From an uncultured Chlamydiae bacterium (GTDB lineage: Bacteria; Chlamydiota; Chlamydiia; Chlamydiales; SM23-39), in contig CAIVVG010000110.1 of NCBI GenBank assembly GCA_903909295.1, forward strand, positions 1 through 15,980: a stretch of 15,980 nt of DNA, given 5' to 3'. Within the stretch, counting starts at the first letter, position 1, and every line of letters starts with the position of its first letter. The notes below the pieces were generated by a model, which had not been told where the DNA came from, made no database searches, and worked only from the letters and a program-made list of their open reading frames with translations. Below, piece after piece: positions 14,805 through 15,980 of this stretch. The translations under genes were made by a program, and so were the position numbers.

Positions 14805-15980
14805 ATGCTTCGTTCGTATGCCCTCCTTTCTATTCTGCTTGCCAGCGCAGTGGCTCCGCTTCACTGCGATGAACTGTACGATAACAAACCGGTTTCCCAC
14901 ATCGAAATCGTCATCGACTCCCCCGATGGCTACTTTGATTCGAAACCCGCCTTAGCAAAACTCGCGACACAAGAGGGAGACCCCTTTTCGCAGGTCATCT
15001 TCGATAAGGATCTCAAGAGTCTGTCTGAAGAATATGAGCGCGTCGAGCCCTCTGTTCAGTTGAAAAATGGCCAGGTCGTGATCGTGATCCGCGTCTCTCC
15101 CAAGCCAATCATCCACGCGATCGATTGGGAGGGAAACACCCAATTTAGCAACTCCACTTTGCGCGAAGAGCTCGACATCCAACCCAATACCCTCTTCAAC
15201 CGAGCCGATTTCAACAAAGCGTTTAACAAAGTCAAAGAGTTCTACTTCAAGAAGGGATACTTCGAATCCCAACTCTCCTATACCGTTCAACCGATTGAGG
15301 GAACCACTCAAGTAGACATTCTGATCGAAGTCAATGAAGGGCGCCCCGGCTACATCAAAGAGATCGATTTCGTCGGCTTTACCAAACCGGAACAGAGCGA
15401 ACTGAGCGATCAGATCTATTTGAAAAAATACCACTTCCTGACTAGCTGGCTCACTGGGACGGGCATTTTCCGCGACGAAGCAGTTGAACAAGATCGGATG
15501 ACGATCCTCACCTATCTCCAGAACAAGGGATATGCCGATGCAAAGGTCGATGTCAACCTCTCTGACGACCCCGAAAGCGGCAAAATCTTGGTCGAAATCG
15601 TCGCCCACCGCGGACAACTTTATCATTTCGGGAAAGTAGACTTCCAAGGCAACACCCTCTTTTCAGAAGAAGAGCTGGAAAAGAAATCGACCGTTGCAGC
15701 AGGAGGCGTCTACTCCCCTGAAAAAATCCGCGATACCGCTCAGGCGATCAAAGACATGTACGGCCAAAAAGGGTACATCGACGCCAGCGTACAGTATGAG
15801 ACTCCCCTCGCGGAGAACGATCCTATTTTTGACGTCCACTTCACGATTGAAGAGGGACAAGAGTACAAAGTGGGGATCATCCACGTCTTCGGCAACTGCT
15901 CGACCCAATCGAGCGTTATTTTGCGCGAGTCCCTCTTAGTTCCCGGAGAAACGTTTGACGCTCGCAAACTCAAAGCGACT
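14805..15980 (+). CDS. bamA: Outer membrane assembly factor BamA (Omp85), N-terminal part, runs off the window
   Basis: The 392 codons in view stay open to the window edge. An N-terminal signal peptide, MLRSYALLSILLASAVAPL, is followed by HCDELYD; the Cys is not in a standard lipobox. Successive POTRA-like units follow: VSHIEIVID, IIHAIDWEGNTQFS with FYFKKGYFESQLSY, YIKEIDFVGFTKP with YLQNKGYADAKVDV, YHFGKVDFQGNTLFSEEEL with MYGQKGYIDASVQY, then YKVGIIHVFGNCSTQSSVI. These five repeats match the BamA periplasmic region, so the membrane beta-barrel should lie beyond the window. BamA inserts outer-membrane beta-barrels. The order recR-bamA is the chlamydial one (CT240-CT241), where an ompH/skp-like gene and lpxD would come next. 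ATG 14805 is chosen because it opens the signal peptide. Confidence 0.95.
   Translation, partial: MLRSYALLSILLASAVAPLHCDELYDNKPVSHIEIVIDSPDGYFDSKPALAKLATQEGDPFSQVIFDKDLKSLSEEYERVEPSVQLKNGQVVIVIRVSPKPIIHAIDWEGNTQFSNSTLREELDIQPNTLFNRADFNKAFNKVKEFYFKKGYFESQLSYTVQPIEGTTQVDILIEVNEGRPGYIKEIDFVGFTKPEQSELSDQIYLKKYHFLTSWLTGTGIFRDEAVEQDRMTILTYLQNKGYADAKVDVNLSDDPESGKILVEIVAHRGQLYHFGKVDFQGNTLFSEEELEKKSTVAAGGVYSPEKIRDTAQAIKDMYGQKGYIDASVQYETPLAENDPIFDVHFTIEEGQEYKVGIIHVFGNCSTQSSVILRESLLVPGETFDARKLKAT

Noticed and set aside
14805..14880. Lipoprotein signal at the BamA N-terminus
   Set aside because: The Cys after PLH lacks a proper lipobox (no L-A/S-G/A-C), and BamA proteins are not lipoproteins.
14952..15647. 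231-codon open frame on the - strand
   Set aside because: Antisense to the POTRA repeats of bamA; the length reflects codon bias of the real gene.
1..15980. tRNA or rRNA genes, CRISPR arrays, insertion sequences, riboswitches
   Set aside because: I searched by eye for cloverleaf ends, regularly spaced repeats, transposase motifs and flanking inverted repeats, and found none that could be supported.

Overview
The window looks like a chromosome segment of a member of the Chlamydiae, probably an environmental lineage rather than the genus Chlamydia itself. The strongest argument is gene order. From about 8.0 kb to the right edge it reads: a transporter-like membrane protein with a helical-repeat tail, a cyclic-nucleotide-binding domain protein, acpP-fabG-fabD-fabH on the opposite strand, recR, bamA. 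This is the order I recall from Chlamydia trachomatis (CT234 to CT241). The base composition is roughly balanced, more GC than pathogenic Chlamydia, and the right half is C-rich at third codon positions. I cannot name a genus.

Left part (1-4692): a leftward operon of three genes I do not recognise, under a good promoter (TGGACA-17-TATAAC at 4721-4749). It encodes two hydrophobic proteins of 276 and 231 residues that overlap by 68 nt across a run of eight Gs, then a 1028-residue soluble protein. Middle part (4779-7969): two glycosyltransferases placed tail to tail, a GT25-type enzyme fused to a methyltransferase-like domain (rightward, with signal peptide) and a GT10 fucosyltransferase-type enzyme (leftward). 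The latter is co-transcribed with proC, and its natural ATG and signal peptide are out of frame by one C in a C6 run. Right part (8041-15980): the conserved chlamydial block. The transporter-like gene and cNMP-binding gene overlap and end at a strong terminator shared with the convergent acyl-carrier/fatty-acid-initiation operon fabH-fabD-fabG-acpP. recR and the start of bamA then run rightward off the window.

Functionally the right half is housekeeping: malonyl transfer, chain initiation and ketoreduction on ACP, recombinational repair, and outer-membrane protein assembly. The left half is accessory, with exported glycan-modifying enzymes and unknown membrane proteins, and it lies where C. 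trachomatis carries inclusion-membrane protein genes next to CT234. Two patterns cut across the window. Two junctions in the accessory part are each restored to a longer, more sensible reading frame by removing one base from a G/C homopolymer. Several rightward genes have no Shine-Dalgarno sequence but a -10-like hexamer 7-8 nt before the ATG, as expected for leaderless mRNAs.
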